In this document: positions 34,352 through 43,458 of the stretch, one piece after another | Position numbering within the stretch: position 1 is the stretch's first letter | Layout of the letters: every line of letters starts with the position of its first letter | Assembly: GCA_022841345.1 (NCBI GenBank) | Contig: JALHRR010000009.1 | Location: forward strand, 75,663-139,662 | Reading direction: 5' to 3' | From: Saprospiraceae bacterium | GTDB taxonomy: Bacteria > Bacteroidota > Bacteroidia > Chitinophagales > Saprospiraceae | DNA: 64,000 bases | Notes under the pieces: model-generated | What the model saw: the letters and a program-made list of their open reading frames with translations, nothing else | Databases searched by the model: none | Told to the model about the DNA's origin: nothing | Position numbers and translations under genes: made by a program

Positions 34352-34761
34352 TCCATATAAATCAGACATAAAAAAATACTATGCCCGGGGTCAAACTCAC
34401 ATAAGTAATAAAAAATATCAATTAAATTTAAAAAAAGAGTCTATATATATAGAGTTTCTTATATATTAGCGTCGTGAAATTAATTACATACTTTGAAATA
34501 AAGTGTGATTTCAATTTCCTCTCAATAAACAACCACTTCAAATTGCATCCTCTCAGCTTCTGCAAGCTGAAGTGATGGAAATTCAGACTTAAAGTCAGTC
34601 AAGACTTTTTAATTCTCCTATTATCCATTTCTTTAGAAATTGTGACTACTTAAGACTCAATTCTTTTGTTTTGCTCAACATGCATTTGCTGAACCGGGAT
34701 GTTGAAATAACATGTGCAGCCATTATCCGGCTTTATTTTTTAATTATTTAAATATCAACAC
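34352..34761. other. AT-rich leader between lipoprotein paralogues 2 and 3
   Basis: There is a TATATATATAGAG stretch near 34443 and no reading frame worth calling. The gap is long enough to hold a promoter for paralogue 3. Confidence 0.45.
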
Positions 34762-35190
34762 ATGAAAAACAATTTGAATTTTGCACTACTGCTGATATCA
34801 TTTGTACTGGCTGTTTCAGCTTGTAAAAAAGATGTTCCCAGAGAAGAATTATTAACTTCAGGAAGTTGGAAGGGTGAATCCATTATTGTCACAATACTTG
34901 GTCAAAGTACAAATGTCCACGATCAGCTGGAACCTTGTGCAAAAGATGATCTCACCAGATTCAAAACAGACAAAACTGTTGAAATCGATGAAGGACCAAG
35001 CAAATGTGACCCTGCAGATCCGCAGACCTATTCAGAAGGCCCATGGAGTTTATCAGAAAATGATTCTAAGCTGACCTTTAGTGGAGTAACATATGATATC
35101 CAGGAACTGACTGACAACAGACTAAAACTGAAAGGTTCATTTAGTGAGTTGGGTATTACCGGTACAGCAGAATTGACCTTTGTAAAGTAA
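34762..35190 (+). CDS. Lipocalin-like lipoprotein paralogue 3
   Basis: 142 residues with lipobox VSAC (C21) and KKD. It has ELLTSGSWKGES, PCAKDDLTRFKTD, VEIDEGPSKCDPADPQT, EGPWSLSEND and AELTFVK. It is closest to paralogue 4: both share the DDLTRF, GPW-LSEND and TYD-ELT segments. A strong terminator follows at 35202, so it ends its own transcript. Confidence 0.82.
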   Translation: MKNNLNFALLLISFVLAVSACKKDVPREELLTSGSWKGESIIVTILGQSTNVHDQLEPCAKDDLTRFKTDKTVEIDEGPSKCDPADPQTYSEGPWSLSENDSKLTFSGVTYDIQELTDNRLKLKGSFSELGITGTAELTFVK

Positions 35191-35201
35191 AATCTTCAAT
35201 G

Positions 35202-35248
35202 AACGGGTGAAAGCGAAGTCTTTTGGATTTGTTTCACCCGTTTTTTTT
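35202..35248 (+). terminator. Terminator after lipoprotein paralogue 3
   Basis: Perfect 11-bp arms AACGGGTGAAA (35202-35212) and TTTCACCCGTT (35232-35242) are followed by a T-run to 35248. Confidence 0.9.
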
Positions 35249-35350
35249 CCTAATGATTTACAAAAGGAGTAAGCAGAAATGTCTAAATTTATGTTTGCAC
35301 TTAGAGTGCATTCTATATTTGGCACAATTTCTCTATTTAAGCAGCAACAC

Positions 35351-35779
35351 ATGAAATGCAATTTCAATTCGATTTTTATTCTAATCATTTTAGTGCTTGG
35401 CATCGTAGCTTGTCAAAAGGATTCTGCCACTGAAACGCTACTCACTCAAGGCAGTTGGAAAGTAGAGAGCAAATTGGCTATTATTCAGGGAAGCACCATT
35501 AACTTAAATGATTCCATCCATCCATGTGTTCAGGATGACCTGACCAGATTTTTGACAGATGGCAGCGTTGAAATTGATGATGGACCTTTAAAATGCCACG
35601 ACTCAGACCCTCAGACATTTTCACTTGGTCCATGGACTCTATCAGAAAATGATACCAGGTTATTTTATGGAGGTACAACTTATGATGTTGAGGAATTAAC
35701 AGAGAGCAGATTAAGGTTATTGGGGCCCTATTCCAATCTGGCAATATCCGGCGTTATAGACATAACTTTTGGAAAATAA
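35351..35779 (+). CDS. Lipocalin-like lipoprotein paralogue 4
   Basis: I start at the ATG at 35351 (MKCNFNSIFILIILVLGIVACQ) because it gives a proper lipoprotein signal and exactly 142 residues like paralogues 1-3. The open frame from 35279 would add 24 unlikely residues. It carries LLTQGSWKVES, PCVQDDLTRF, VEIDDGPLKCHDSDPQT and GPWTLSEND. The DEG of its paralogues is DDG here. It has its own gap and probably its own promoter. Confidence 0.82.
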   Translation: MKCNFNSIFILIILVLGIVACQKDSATETLLTQGSWKVESKLAIIQGSTINLNDSIHPCVQDDLTRFLTDGSVEIDDGPLKCHDSDPQTFSLGPWTLSENDTRLFYGGTTYDVEELTESRLRLLGPYSNLAISGVIDITFGK

Positions 35780-35960
35780 ATACGCTGATTATCTGGCTAT
35801 TATATATGAATTACAGTGTAATTGCATTACTCACTTTCAATTTCTCCGTATATATAGTGAGAAATTGAGTAACTCAAGAGGTAAATTTTTATATTTTTAC
35901 AACCTTGAGAAATTACATTAGAATTAAGACAACGAATATTACTTTACTGAAAAAAAAATT

Positions 35961-36398
35961 ATGAACCGGATACCAAAAATTTTCATGGCCTTACTTTTAC
36001 TAGTATTATTGAATGCTTCATGCAAAAAGGAATTTGCTCCTGAAGAAGCTATTTTAGGAAACTGGAAATTGACTGCACTAGAATCTGACTACCTTGGAGG
36101 AATAATGATTAATGCTTTTCCATTTTTACAGCCTTGTTTTACAGATAATGTACTTATGTTCTTCGCAGATGGTACTTTTATTATGGATGAAGGAGAAACC
36201 AAATGCGCACCTCATCATAATCAAATATACGAGCAGGGATCATGGATATTTATGGACAATGCCAAAAAGATAAAGTACGGTACATATGAAGTAGAAATAT
36301 TAGAATTTACTGAGACTAAATTGAAATCCACTTATCAGCTTCAAGACACCGTGCAAAACAAAACAAGTACATTTATTCAAACCTTCACTAAAATTTAA
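35961..36398 (+). CDS. Lipocalin-like lipoprotein paralogue 5
   Basis: 145 residues with lipobox NASC and KKE. It is the most divergent copy: AILGNWKLTALES, PCFTDNVLMFFADGTF, MDEGETKCAPHHNQIYEQGSW. The Cys pair and the DEG..KC core remain while DPQ is lost. It lies 181 bp downstream of paralogue 4 and has its own terminator. Confidence 0.8.
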   Translation: MNRIPKIFMALLLLVLLNASCKKEFAPEEAILGNWKLTALESDYLGGIMINAFPFLQPCFTDNVLMFFADGTFIMDEGETKCAPHHNQIYEQGSWIFMDNAKKIKYGTYEVEILEFTETKLKSTYQLQDTVQNKTSTFIQTFTKI

Positions 36399-36415
36399 GA
36401 ATTTTTAATATTAAT

Positions 36416-36447
36416 AAAGGCCAATTTCTTTGAAGTTGGCCTTTTTT
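36416..36447 (+). terminator. Terminator after lipoprotein paralogue 5
   Basis: AAGGCCAA / TTGGCCTT stem (36417-36424, 36436-36443) running into a T-run. Confidence 0.85.
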
Positions 36448-36501
36448 ATTGTCTATGATAAAATTGGAGATTAACTTTGAATGCAACTAAAGGAATGAAT
36501 A

Positions 36502-36957
36502 ATGACAAGTGACGCCGTGACTCCAGAACAATATATCCTGGAACTTCCGGAGGATAGAAAGTCCGCCATATTGTCTTTGCGTAAAGCCATCAGGGATAAT
36601 ATTCCTCCGGGGTTTGAAGAACAAATGGGCTATGGTATGATGGGGTATGTTGTCCCCCACTCTATTTATCCAGCCGGGTATCATTGCAATCCCAAACAAG
36701 CCCTCCCTTTTCTTGGAATAGCCTCCCAAAAGAACTTCATAGCTGTCTACCATATGGGGATTTATGCCTATAAACCCTTGATGGACTGGTTTCTTCAAGA
36801 ATACCCTAAACACTCAAGTCGTAAACTTGATATGGGAAAGAGTTGTATCCGATTCAAAAAGACAGACGAAATTCCGCTACAACTAATAGGAGAACTGGCA
36901 TCCAAAATGACCGTCAATCAATGGATTGAATTGTATGAAAGTAATCTGAAAAAATAA
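36502..36957 (+). CDS. DUF1801 domain protein
   Basis: The 151-residue, third DUF1801 protein of the window has TPEQYILELPEDRKSAILSLRKAI, PPGFEEQMGYGMMGYVVPHSIYPAGYHCNP, PFLGIASQKNFIAVYHMGIY and DMGKSCIRFKK. It is close to the stand-alone bacterial DUF1801 type (distinct from the shorter copy at 18883). Role unknown. It is a monocistronic-looking gene between two terminated units. Confidence 0.85.
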   Translation: MTSDAVTPEQYILELPEDRKSAILSLRKAIRDNIPPGFEEQMGYGMMGYVVPHSIYPAGYHCNPKQALPFLGIASQKNFIAVYHMGIYAYKPLMDWFLQEYPKHSSRKLDMGKSCIRFKKTDEIPLQLIGELASKMTVNQWIELYESNLKK

Positions 36958-37045
36958 ATCAGGCTACTCTAAAGATTTACGAATTTAAGTTGCAATCCAT
37001 TGTTCAGCTTTTTAAACTTTTGATTGATTCTGCGTCTAAAAAACT

Positions 37046-38353
37046 ATGAATGCAAAATATACATACTTCTTAATTATCCTTGGTTGCCTTATAGCAATTA
37101 AAGACATTAGATCGCAATCGCTATATTTTCCTCCCATCACAGGCAATGAATGGGCAACTTTGTCTCCTGATTCCCTGGACTGGTGTCCGGATAAAATTGC
37201 CGCGCTTTATGATTATTTAAATGAAAAGAATTCAAAGGCTTTCATTTTATTAAAGGATGGCAAAATTGTTCTGGAGAAATATTTTGGAACATTTACAGCA
37301 GATAGCTCCTGGTATTGGGCATCAGCAGGAAAATCACTTACAGGGTTTTTAGTAGGGATTGCCCAGCAGGAAGGTGCACTGGATATAGAAGATGCTACTT
37401 CGGTGTATCTTGGACAGGGGTGGACAACATTGACTCCTGAGAAAGAACAGCTGATCAAAGTAAAAAATCAATTGAGTATGAATTCCGGCCTGGATGATCT
37501 TACACCGGATCGTGATTGTACCTTACCTGAGTGCCTTCTCTACAGAACCGATGCCGGACAAAGATGGGCTTACCATAATGCTCCTTACACATTGCTGGAT
37601 CAGGTGATTGAGAGTGCCACTCAAAGAAACCTCAATCAGTATGTTTTTCAGAAATTAACTGTGCCCACGGGAATCTCAGGCTTATATTTCCAACTTGAAT
37701 ATAATAATGTATTCTTTAGCAAAGCCAGATCCATGGCCAGATTTGGATTGTTGATGCTGAATGATGGAAAATGGAATACTACTCCGATATTGACTGATTC
37801 TGCTTATCTGCATGATATGACGAACAGCAGCCAGGAACTCAATCCTGCTTATGGATATCTCTGGTGGTTAAATGGCAAAAATTTCTTTAAAGTCCCTCAG
37901 TTACAAATTAACTTCCCCGGGTTTCTCAGCCCAAATGCACCCCCGGATATGTATGCAGCCCTTGGGAAAAACGGGCAATTCCTGAATGTCGTACCCTCTC
38001 AAAACCTGGTATTTGTAAGAATGGGTAATTCCCCCGGGGATGATGTTCCATTTTTATACAATGATTCAATATGGCAGTATATCAATGATTTAGAATGTAC
38101 GGTTTCAACAAAAATTACAATTGAACCAGGCATAGATATGAAGATATATCCGCAACCGGCAACAGATGTACTGAATCTCGAAATGACAGGTTCTATTGGT
38201 ATAGAATCTTATAAAATACTGGATTTGAAAGGCAAAATTTTACTTTCAGATGCTCATTCTGTAGTTGATGTCAAAGGCTTACCTGCAGGAATGTATATTA
38301 TTGAAATACAGTCCGGGAATAGCAGGTTCCGAAAACGCTGGGTAAAGAATTAA
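37046..38353 (+). CDS. Secreted serine hydrolase (beta-lactamase class C family) with T9SS domain
   Basis: The 435-residue protein has a signal peptide (about 1-24). A beta-lactamase/esterase-type penicillin-recognising fold follows, with the catalytic SxxK (SAGK, residues 93-96) and the YHN triad motif (WAYHNAPY). From about 355 a T9SS type A sorting domain ends the protein (MKIYPQPATDVLNLEM, YKILDLKGK, LPAGMYIIEI). It is likely an exported esterase, peptidase or amidase on the cell surface. There is no evidence for beta-lactamase activity specifically. Confidence 0.88.
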   Translation: MNAKYTYFLIILGCLIAIKDIRSQSLYFPPITGNEWATLSPDSLDWCPDKIAALYDYLNEKNSKAFILLKDGKIVLEKYFGTFTADSSWYWASAGKSLTGFLVGIAQQEGALDIEDATSVYLGQGWTTLTPEKEQLIKVKNQLSMNSGLDDLTPDRDCTLPECLLYRTDAGQRWAYHNAPYTLLDQVIESATQRNLNQYVFQKLTVPTGISGLYFQLEYNNVFFSKARSMARFGLLMLNDGKWNTTPILTDSAYLHDMTNSSQELNPAYGYLWWLNGKNFFKVPQLQINFPGFLSPNAPPDMYAALGKNGQFLNVVPSQNLVFVRMGNSPGDDVPFLYNDSIWQYINDLECTVSTKITIEPGIDMKIYPQPATDVLNLEMTGSIGIESYKILDLKGKILLSDAHSVVDVKGLPAGMYIIEIQSGNSRFRKRWVKN

Positions 38354-38369
38354 ATAGAATAGGTTGTCC

Positions 38370-39359
38370 TTACTGAAAATTTAAATCCCTTGTAATAGCT
38401 CCATTTTTAAGTGTATCCAGAGATTGAGGGGTCAAATCATGGTTGGGTGAATAAGCCCGTGCTCTTGATGAGAAAATCCCCAGACCTTCTGAAATATTGC
38501 TATAATTGGGAACCTCTTCCGAGCTGGTTATTCCTGAGTTTGCAATAATGACATTTACATAATCAAAGAATTCAGGACCTCCCGCTACTACTGTAACATC
38601 CACTCCTATTAATTCTCTGTTAATCGCCTCATTTTTTTCAAGGTTATCTCTGAGGAATCGCAGATAATTTTCACCTAAAAAGCTTACCTGATTAGCGGTA
38701 ACTCTATCTGCGACTTTCCAGCGGATACTTTTAAGAATTGTATCATTAGGATTATTAAACGGTGCTTCAGTAAAATGAGTGGTGACATATACATCATAAA
38801 ATGCGGCATTGTCACTGGGTAACCATCTAACAAGGGTCTGTGATGTATTTACAATCTGCATTCTCGCTGTAGGCGAAGGAGTCGTAATATTGAAATCTTC
38901 AACCAAAGTTGTCGTAGCAGTAACAACCGGGCTTCCATCACCCCTGTTTATGTGCAACTTATATGTTCCTTCCGGTCTTAATGGCAGTTCTGCTGCTGTC
39001 AGTTTATACATAATATTGGGAAACTGAGCAAATGGACCCGGTTTGCGCGGATATCCTTCATTTGTTCCATCGACTTCTCTCATGGTATAAAATTTACCAT
39101 CATTAAGGTCTTCGATTTTCACATCAAGATTCTGATAATAAAAAGAATCTGGAATTTGCGCCAGGTCAAAAGCACTTCTTTTGGGATCAAGGAATGCTCT
39201 TTCTACCTTAATGTAATGTGCTGTATCTTGTCTTGAGAGCAATCCATAGACAACAGGAATGTCTTTTCTTTCAGCTGCAATGTCAAAATCCTCTTTGCAA
39301 CCGGTCATAAACACAGATAAAACAGCTACTAATAATAAAATCCTCATACTATATTTCAA
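38370..39359 (-). CDS. Lipoprotein, DUF4249-like
   Basis: The 329-residue lipoprotein (signal ending MTGC, Cys about 21) has the Bacteroidota pattern DIPVVYGLLSRQDTAHYIKVERAFLD, then KIEDLNDGKFYTM. These features resemble DUF4249-type outer-membrane lipoproteins that often accompany TonB-dependent transport, but no SusC-like receptor is nearby. The assignment is tentative. It is convergent with the serine hydrolase gene, 16 bp apart. Confidence 0.6.
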   Translation of the reverse strand: MKYSMRILLLVAVLSVFMTGCKEDFDIAAERKDIPVVYGLLSRQDTAHYIKVERAFLDPKRSAFDLAQIPDSFYYQNLDVKIEDLNDGKFYTMREVDGTNEGYPRKPGPFAQFPNIMYKLTAAELPLRPEGTYKLHINRGDGSPVVTATTTLVEDFNITTPSPTARMQIVNTSQTLVRWLPSDNAAFYDVYVTTHFTEAPFNNPNDTILKSIRWKVADRVTANQVSFLGENYLRFLRDNLEKNEAINRELIGVDVTVVAGGPEFFDYVNVIIANSGITSSEEVPNYSNISEGLGIFSSRARAYSPNHDLTPQSLDTLKNGAITRDLNFQ

Positions 39360-39636
39360 TTAAGTGCGCAAAGATATAATTATAATATCATTTAAAGATT
39401 GCAATGATCTTATCTAACGTTTCTTTAACTAAGATTCTTGCTCAAAAGGACGTGCGTTATGACGAACAGGTTTGGATCCATTTGAAGATATCTGCTCTAA
39501 GCTGATTTTATTCTTTATTATTTAAAGAGTGGCCCACAAGTAAAGCTCACAAATCCCAATTTATTAATAACTTTCGCCCTCGATTGCAGTAACAATACAA
39601 CTGCGATCATCTCATGAACTACCTCAATACATCTGA

Positions 39637-40452
39637 ATGTCATTGCACAAAGAAATAAAAAAAATAACGACGCACACCCTGCAATCTCTGAAAGTGCAGT
39701 CTATTCCTATCACAATGCTTACTGCCTATGATTTTTCCATGGCGAAAATTCTGGATGCTGCTGGTATTGAAGTTTTACTTGTGGGGGATTCAGCTTCAAA
39801 TGTAATGGCTGGTCATGAGACCACTCTTCCGATCACATTAGATCAGATGATCTATCATGCTCAATCAGTTGTAAGAGGAGTACAACGAGCATTGGTAGTA
39901 GTAGATCTTCCGTTCGGAACTTATCAGGGAAATTCAAGGAGAGCATTAAACTCCGCCATCCGCATCATGAAAGAATCCGGAGCACATGCTGTCAAACTGG
40001 AAGGTGGAAGCGAGATTGAAGAATCCGTCCGCAGAATCGTCAAGTCAGGTATCCCGGTAATGGGACATCTGGGTCTGACGCCACAATCTATATACCAGTT
40101 TGGCACTTATACAGTCAGAGCTAAAGAAGAATTAGAAGCTGAAAAATTAAGGTCAGATGCTCTTTTACTTGAGAAAATAGGTTGTTTTTCTATTGTGCTC
40201 GAAAAAATACCCGCTATCCTGGCCGGAGAAGTTACCAAAACACTCCAAATTCCGACAATAGGAATTGGTGCAGGAAACCATACAGATGGGCAGGTTTTAG
40301 TAACTCATGATCTTTTAGGTATCACTAAAGAATTTAAACCAAGGTTCCTGAGACGATACAGAGAATTATTTACTGATATACACGAAGCTGTTCAGGAATA
40401 CATTTCTGATGTAAAGGAACGTTCATTCCCAAATAGCGAAGAACAATACTAA
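39637..40452 (+). CDS. panB: 3-methyl-2-oxobutanoate hydroxymethyltransferase
   Basis: PanB forms ketopantoate from 2-oxoisovalerate and methylene-tetrahydrofolate, the first step of pantothenate and CoA synthesis. The 271-residue protein has the family motifs [62 protein letters not shown] and IGIGAG. The 24-bp gap to mltG suggests a shared transcript. Confidence 0.96.
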   Translation: MSLHKEIKKITTHTLQSLKVQSIPITMLTAYDFSMAKILDAAGIEVLLVGDSASNVMAGHETTLPITLDQMIYHAQSVVRGVQRALVVVDLPFGTYQGNSRRALNSAIRIMKESGAHAVKLEGGSEIEESVRRIVKSGIPVMGHLGLTPQSIYQFGTYTVRAKEELEAEKLRSDALLLEKIGCFSIVLEKIPAILAGEVTKTLQIPTIGIGAGNHTDGQVLVTHDLLGITKEFKPRFLRRYRELFTDIHEAVQEYISDVKERSFPNSEEQY

Positions 40453-40476
40453 AATAAGACCGGAAATAACGAACTG

Positions 40477-41508
40477 ATGAAAAGGAGAATTTTTCAATTG
40501 ATCTTTGTTGTAATCCTTATCGGACTTCTGATTTACGCAGGCATGAAGATTAGTGATATCATGTCATCTAAAGTCCCTGAATCATCTGAGCTAACATATT
40601 TATATATTCCTTCAGGTTCATCCCTGGAAGATCTGGAGCAACAAATTGAACAACATGAATACTTTGGAGATTTGGCCACATTCAGATTGACGACTAAACT
40701 TCTTGGATTCACAAATGCATCTGTAAGACCGGGTAAATATGCTATCCGGCCGGGAACTTCATATTTAAATCTGGTAAGACAAATCAAATCAGGTCAACAA
40801 ACTCCGGTGAATGTAGTTCTCAATAATGAACGAACTTTGCCGGAAGTTGCAGCTAAATTATCCCGATATCTGGAACCGGATTCATTAACTTTTCTTACTT
40901 CATTTCATACAGACAGTATCCTTAACAACCTTGGCTATAACGATGATAACCTGATGAGTCTTTTCATTCCAAATACTTATCAGTTCATGTGGAATACAGA
41001 TGTGGAATCATTCCTTGAGCGGATGAAAAAAGAGCATGAGAAATTTTGGGCAAAAGAAAACAGAAAAGCCAAAGCAGATAGACTTGGAATGACACCTGAA
41101 CAGATATATACACTCGCTTCTATAGTTGAAAAAGAAAGTCAGTGGAAAGCAGAAAGACCTGTCATCGCCGGTTTGTATCTGAATCGTTTGAAAATCGGTG
41201 AGAAATTACAGGCCGACCCGACCGTAGTTTTTGCTTTACAGGATTTTACTATTACCAGAGTATTGTACAACCAGCTGTTGTACGACTCCCCTTTCAATAC
41301 ATATTTATATGAAGGATTACCTCCCGGTCCTATTTGCATGGCTTCAATCAACAGCATTGATGCCGTATTGAATGCTGAAAATCATGAGTATTTATTCATG
41401 TGTGCTGCCCCGGATACCTCTGGCAAACATGTTTTTGCTGAAACATATCAAGAACATCTCAAAAATGCAGCATTGTACAGAAAGTGGCTGGATAAAATGG
41501 GATTTTAA
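40477..41508 (+). CDS. mltG: Endolytic transglycosylase MltG
   Basis: The 343-residue inner-membrane lytic transglycosylase (YceG family) cleaves nascent peptidoglycan chains. It has one N-terminal transmembrane helix (about 5-25), a LysM-like segment (about 40-110: YLYIPSGSSLEDLEQQI) and the catalytic region LASIVEKESQ with Glu218. The terminal blocks LQADPTVVFAL, SPFNTYLYEGLPPGPI and FAETYQEHLKN are also present. Confidence 0.95.
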   Translation: MKRRIFQLIFVVILIGLLIYAGMKISDIMSSKVPESSELTYLYIPSGSSLEDLEQQIEQHEYFGDLATFRLTTKLLGFTNASVRPGKYAIRPGTSYLNLVRQIKSGQQTPVNVVLNNERTLPEVAAKLSRYLEPDSLTFLTSFHTDSILNNLGYNDDNLMSLFIPNTYQFMWNTDVESFLERMKKEHEKFWAKENRKAKADRLGMTPEQIYTLASIVEKESQWKAERPVIAGLYLNRLKIGEKLQADPTVVFALQDFTITRVLYNQLLYDSPFNTYLYEGLPPGPICMASINSIDAVLNAENHEYLFMCAAPDTSGKHVFAETYQEHLKNAALYRKWLDKMGF

Positions 41509-41527
41509 TCAGGAGAATATTGCCTGA

Positions 41528-42037
41528 CTATTTTTCTTCCAGGTCGACTTCACCCTGAAAAAGGCGGATCTGTGTACCCTTGTTCTTGAATCTTTCAGTA
41601 CTGGCCCACAACAGAGAATTACCCAGCATACTTACCTTCCATTCAGAAGGATCCCCTTGAGAGGGCTTTATCACTAAAAGCTCTCTGGTCCGGTTGTACT
41701 CAAATTTGCCGCTTTCAACAATCTTTCCCTTTTGAGTAACCTGATAAGTAAAATTGTCTTTCAATTCTATGACATTTCCTCTCTTAGTTTTATTAGCTTC
41801 TTCTCCAAGAACATCCACGCTGATATCAAAAGTCCACTTTCCGAGCAAAAATCCATCAAATACACCTTCAGAAAGATAAATTCCGGTATCCTTTTCCTGG
41901 ACAGGATCGGCAGGTGGAATGGGAGGAGTTGGAGATTGTGCGGGTTCAGGGGCCACAGGTTCTGCAGTGTCCTCTGAAGCACATGCACCGAACAACATAC
42001 TAATAAATACAACCAAAATGAGTAATCTTGTATTCAT
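41528..42037 (-). CDS. Hypothetical lipoprotein
   Basis: The 169-residue lipoprotein (signal MNTRLLILVVFISMLFGAC) has a short Pro-rich linker (PEPAQSPTPPIPPADP). It then has a small beta-rich domain with FDGFLLGKWTFDISVD, the typical W of lipocalin-like or 'DUF4923/lipocalin' folds. Role unknown. Its 3' end is 19 bp from mltG (convergent), and its 5' side is a 39-bp divergent gap with tilS. Confidence 0.6.
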   Translation of the reverse strand: MNTRLLILVVFISMLFGACASEDTAEPVAPEPAQSPTPPIPPADPVQEKDTGIYLSEGVFDGFLLGKWTFDISVDVLGEEANKTKRGNVIELKDNFTYQVTQKGKIVESGKFEYNRTRELLVIKPSQGDPSEWKVSMLGNSLLWASTERFKNKGTQIRLFQGEVDLEEK

Positions 42038-42076
42038 GATCTATTTTTCATCAAAAATAGGATTTCAATATTGATA

Positions 42077-43435
42077 ATGGACCAATCCTTCAAACGCTTT
42101 TTACAGAAACTTCAACAAAACATGTTGAAACTGGGAGTCCGGGCAGAAAATGCTAATATCCTGGTGGCTTGTAGCGGAGGGGTGGATTCTACATGCCTGG
42201 TGCATTCACTTCACATTGCAGGTTTTAAAATTCAGGTAGCTCATGTCAATTATAAATTGAGAGCAGAAGAATCCGATCAAAATGAAAATTTTGTCGCTGA
42301 GTTATGCAGCGCCCTGAATATCCCACTGCATCATACTTCATTTGAAACAAAGGCGATGTTAAAATCTGATCCCGGAAACCTTCATGAATTAGCCCGGGAA
42401 TTAAGATATGATTGGTTTAGTAAATTAATGAAAGACCACCATCTGGATTATCTGGCAACTGCGCACCATTCTGATGATCAGGCAGAAACCTTAATGTATC
42501 ACTTTATAAGAGGAAGCGGACTAAATGGATTAAGTGGAATTGCAGTCCAAAAAAATCAAATCATCAGGCCCTTTATAAATTTTACAAAAGAAGAAATTCT
42601 AAAGGCTTGTCAGTCACAGGGTTGGGCCTATTCGCCGGACAGCTCCAATGAAAAAAATGACTATACGAGAAATTTCATTCGAAATCGGATCATGCCTCTG
42701 GTTCAGGAAATCAATCCGGGAATCTCGGAAACACTGGGAAATCAAGCCTGGCTCTACAGTGAAATGAATAAATTTTTAATGTGGTCAGCTCAAAAATATT
42801 TACAAGATCTCAAAGTAAATGAAGAAGAATTTTCGACGGATTTGGATATTGATTCACTGAAGTCAATTCCAGGTTATATAGTCCTGTTATATGATTATCT
42901 AAGGCCTTTAGGATTTACAAAAGATCAGATTCAGCAAATTGCTGCAGCAATTGATTCAAATGAGACTGGCCTGTTACTTCAAAGCAAGAGTCATAAATTA
43001 TTGGTGGACAGATCTGAATTGAAACTATCAATGGAGAATAACGAGATTAATCAACAAACAATAATGTGGCTTCCGGACTCAGACAGACTTAAATTACCAG
43101 ATGGAATGACTTTAGTTAAGTCAAATTTAAGTCCGGATAATGTTCTGCCTCAAAACAAAATTCAAATTAAGCCTCAATTCCAAAGGCAAAACTTGTACCT
43201 GCGACATTGGCAAAAAGGTGATAATTTTCAACCATTGGGAATGAATGGCAAAAGCAAAAAAGTTAGTGATTACTTTATCGACTCCAAGCTAAACCGATTT
43301 CAAAAAGATAAAATATGGTTACTTGTAAATGACAAAGATGAAATCATATGGATAACCGGAATGCGTGCCGATCATAGATTTGCAGCCCACGCAATGAGTG
43401 AAGCACTTACTATTTATATCGATTCGAAAAACTGA
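42077..43435 (+). CDS. tilS: tRNA(Ile)-lysidine synthetase
   Basis: TilS converts C34 of tRNA-Ile (CAU) to lysidine. I take the ATG at 42077 over the in-frame TTG two codons earlier. The PP-loop ATPase motif SGGVDS is at residues 33-38, with ATAHHSDDQAETLMYHFIRGSG and NFIRNRIMPL following. A C-terminal TilS-type domain (LRHWQKGDNFQPLGMNGKSKKVSDYFID) completes the usual 450-residue plan. Confidence 0.96.
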   Translation: MDQSFKRFLQKLQQNMLKLGVRAENANILVACSGGVDSTCLVHSLHIAGFKIQVAHVNYKLRAEESDQNENFVAELCSALNIPLHHTSFETKAMLKSDPGNLHELARELRYDWFSKLMKDHHLDYLATAHHSDDQAETLMYHFIRGSGLNGLSGIAVQKNQIIRPFINFTKEEILKACQSQGWAYSPDSSNEKNDYTRNFIRNRIMPLVQEINPGISETLGNQAWLYSEMNKFLMWSAQKYLQDLKVNEEEFSTDLDIDSLKSIPGYIVLLYDYLRPLGFTKDQIQQIAAAIDSNETGLLLQSKSHKLLVDRSELKLSMENNEINQQTIMWLPDSDRLKLPDGMTLVKSNLSPDNVLPQNKIQIKPQFQRQNLYLRHWQKGDNFQPLGMNGKSKKVSDYFIDSKLNRFQKDKIWLLVNDKDEIIWITGMRADHRFAAHAMSEALTIYIDSKN

Positions 43436-43458
43436 GGTCTTCTTTCAATGCCATACAA

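Noticed and set aside
37046-38353. Beta-lactamase resistance gene
   Set aside because: The SxxK and YxN motifs fit the whole class C/esterase superfamily, and the T9SS domain points to a surface hydrolase. No basis for calling resistance.
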